A stretch of 64,000 nucleotides of DNA from Aquabacterium humicola (GTDB lineage: Bacteria; Pseudomonadota; Gammaproteobacteria; Burkholderiales; Burkholderiaceae_C). The notes under the pieces are model-generated. The model made no database searches. It was not told the origin of the DNA and was given only the letters and a program-made list of their open reading frames with translations. Both the position numbers and the translations under genes were made by a program. The first letter of the stretch is position 1; the number at the start of each line of letters is the position of its first letter. The stretch spans positions 248,001-312,000 of the forward strand of contig NZ_JARGNB010000001.1 of the NCBI RefSeq assembly GCF_030167915.1. Direction: 5' to 3'. This document shows, one piece after another, positions 63,556 to 64,000 of the stretch.

Positions 63556-64000
63556 AACGCTCGTCCGGGCGAAGGTAGCGCCACTGCCCGGGCGGTAGCT
63601 TTCCGAGCACCACGCTGCCGATGCGCACGCGCTTGAGGCCGACCACCTTCAGCCCGACCAGCTCGCACATGCGGCGGATCTGGCGCTTGCGGCCCTCGCG
63701 CAGCACGAAGCGCAGCTGGTCCTCGTTGGCCCAGCTGACGCGCGCCGGCTTCAGCGCCTTGCCGTCGAGCACGAGTCCGTGCTGCAGCAGGCCGATCTTC
63801 TCGGGCGACCACGCGGGCTGCGGCTGCACGCGCACCAGGTATTCCTTCTCGGCGCGGCTGTCGTCGCCGATCAAGAGCTTTGCGATGCGGCCGTCCTGCG
63901 TCAGCACCAACAGGCCGGTGGAATCGATGTCGAGCCGGCCGGCCGGCACCAGGCTGCGCAGGTGGCCGGCGTGGAACTTCAGCGGCAGCTTGTCCTCGCG
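63548..64000 (-). CDS. RsuA/RluB-type pseudouridine synthase (N-terminus outside window)
   Basis: About 150 C-terminal residues are visible; the frame is open to the window edge. [21 protein letters not shown] holds the catalytic aspartate (RLD) and the second motif; REKEYLV-like [11 protein letters not shown], then [29 protein letters not shown] (R-K-RQIRRM) are the marks of the RsuA/RluB/RluE/RluF group, which modify one uridine in rRNA. Which site cannot be told from this part. An S4 domain would be expected upstream. It ends eight bases inside the transporter gene. Confidence 0.93.
   Translation of the reverse strand, partial: REDKLPLKFHAGHLRSLVPAGRLDIDSTGLLVLTQDGRIAKLLIGDDSRAEKEYLVRVQPQPAWSPEKIGLLQHGLVLDGKALKPARVSWANEDQLRFVLREGRKRQIRRMCELVGLKVVGLKRVRIGSVVLGKLPPGQWRYLRPDERFV

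Noticed and set aside
63540-63560. Frameshift joining the efflux pump and pseudouridine synthase
   Set aside because: The eight-base overlap with a TTG start is ordinary in this window, where many genes overlap.

Overview
The window is very GC-rich (roughly 70 %), gene-dense DNA. Its gene content and local codon style fit a Betaproteobacterium of the order Burkholderiales, probably the Rubrivivax/Leptothrix/Roseateles neighbourhood: an aa3-type oxidase operon with heme O synthase, an interspersed element built on CCCCCGAGGGGG, Mla/MCE genes, PPK2, and TonB-dependent carbohydrate uptake. The taxonomic placement is inference. No rRNA, tRNA or CRISPR array was seen, and no gene-free stretch exceeds about 200 bases.

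Layout. 1-4194 (+): a TonB-dependent receptor (its 5' end lies outside the window) and a flavin-dependent halogenase. 4216-9859 (-): an aa3/caa3-type cytochrome c oxidase operon in transcription order subunit II with fused cytochrome c, subunit I, two subunit III-like proteins, subunit IV, heme O synthase. 9935-11087 (-): two small proteins of unknown role. 11216-38928: an alpha-glucan island. Its left arm (-) is malK-malE-malF-malG, an exported GH13 enzyme, a decayed GH13 copy and an exported cyclomaltodextrinase-like enzyme. Its right arm (+) is glgP-glgB-glgX-malQ and another exported GH13 enzyme. After four unrelated genes (GNAT, AraC/GyrI-like pair, methyltransferase; 31667-34352) come a divergent lipoprotein alpha-amylase and an exported pullulanase.

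39076-46073: a sensor kinase, then a long minus-strand run with PPK2, small proteins, an MCE pair (MlaE, MlaD) without its ATPase, and a set of small exported proteins. 46180-49200 (-): folA and thyA next to a less GC-rich accessory patch with an ImmA/IrrE-type metallopeptidase and a CcdAB toxin-antitoxin pair. 49227-55924: an ABC exporter divergent from marR-nodT-emrA-emrB. 56011-64000: a degenerate GGDEF protein, an AttEFGH-like set (ATPase, FtsX-type permease, CrtC/AttH-like protein), miaA, a Bcr/CflA-type efflux pump whose 3' end runs through a repeat element, and a pseudouridine synthase cut by the window end.

How the genes work together. The pullulanase and lipoprotein amylase would open starch, pullulan or glycogen. 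The TonB receptor would bring oligosaccharides across the outer membrane, and periplasmic GH13 enzymes would trim them. MalEFGK would import maltodextrins, and GlgP, MalQ, GlgX and GlgB would handle them in the cytoplasm. The strongest new signal is a 17-bp palindrome, ATGTA-N7-TACAT. It occurs twice between malK and glgP and once between the divergent amylase and pullulanase genes; one copy overlaps a good sigma-70 -10 box of malK. It looks like the operator of an alpha-glucan regulator that is not encoded in this window.
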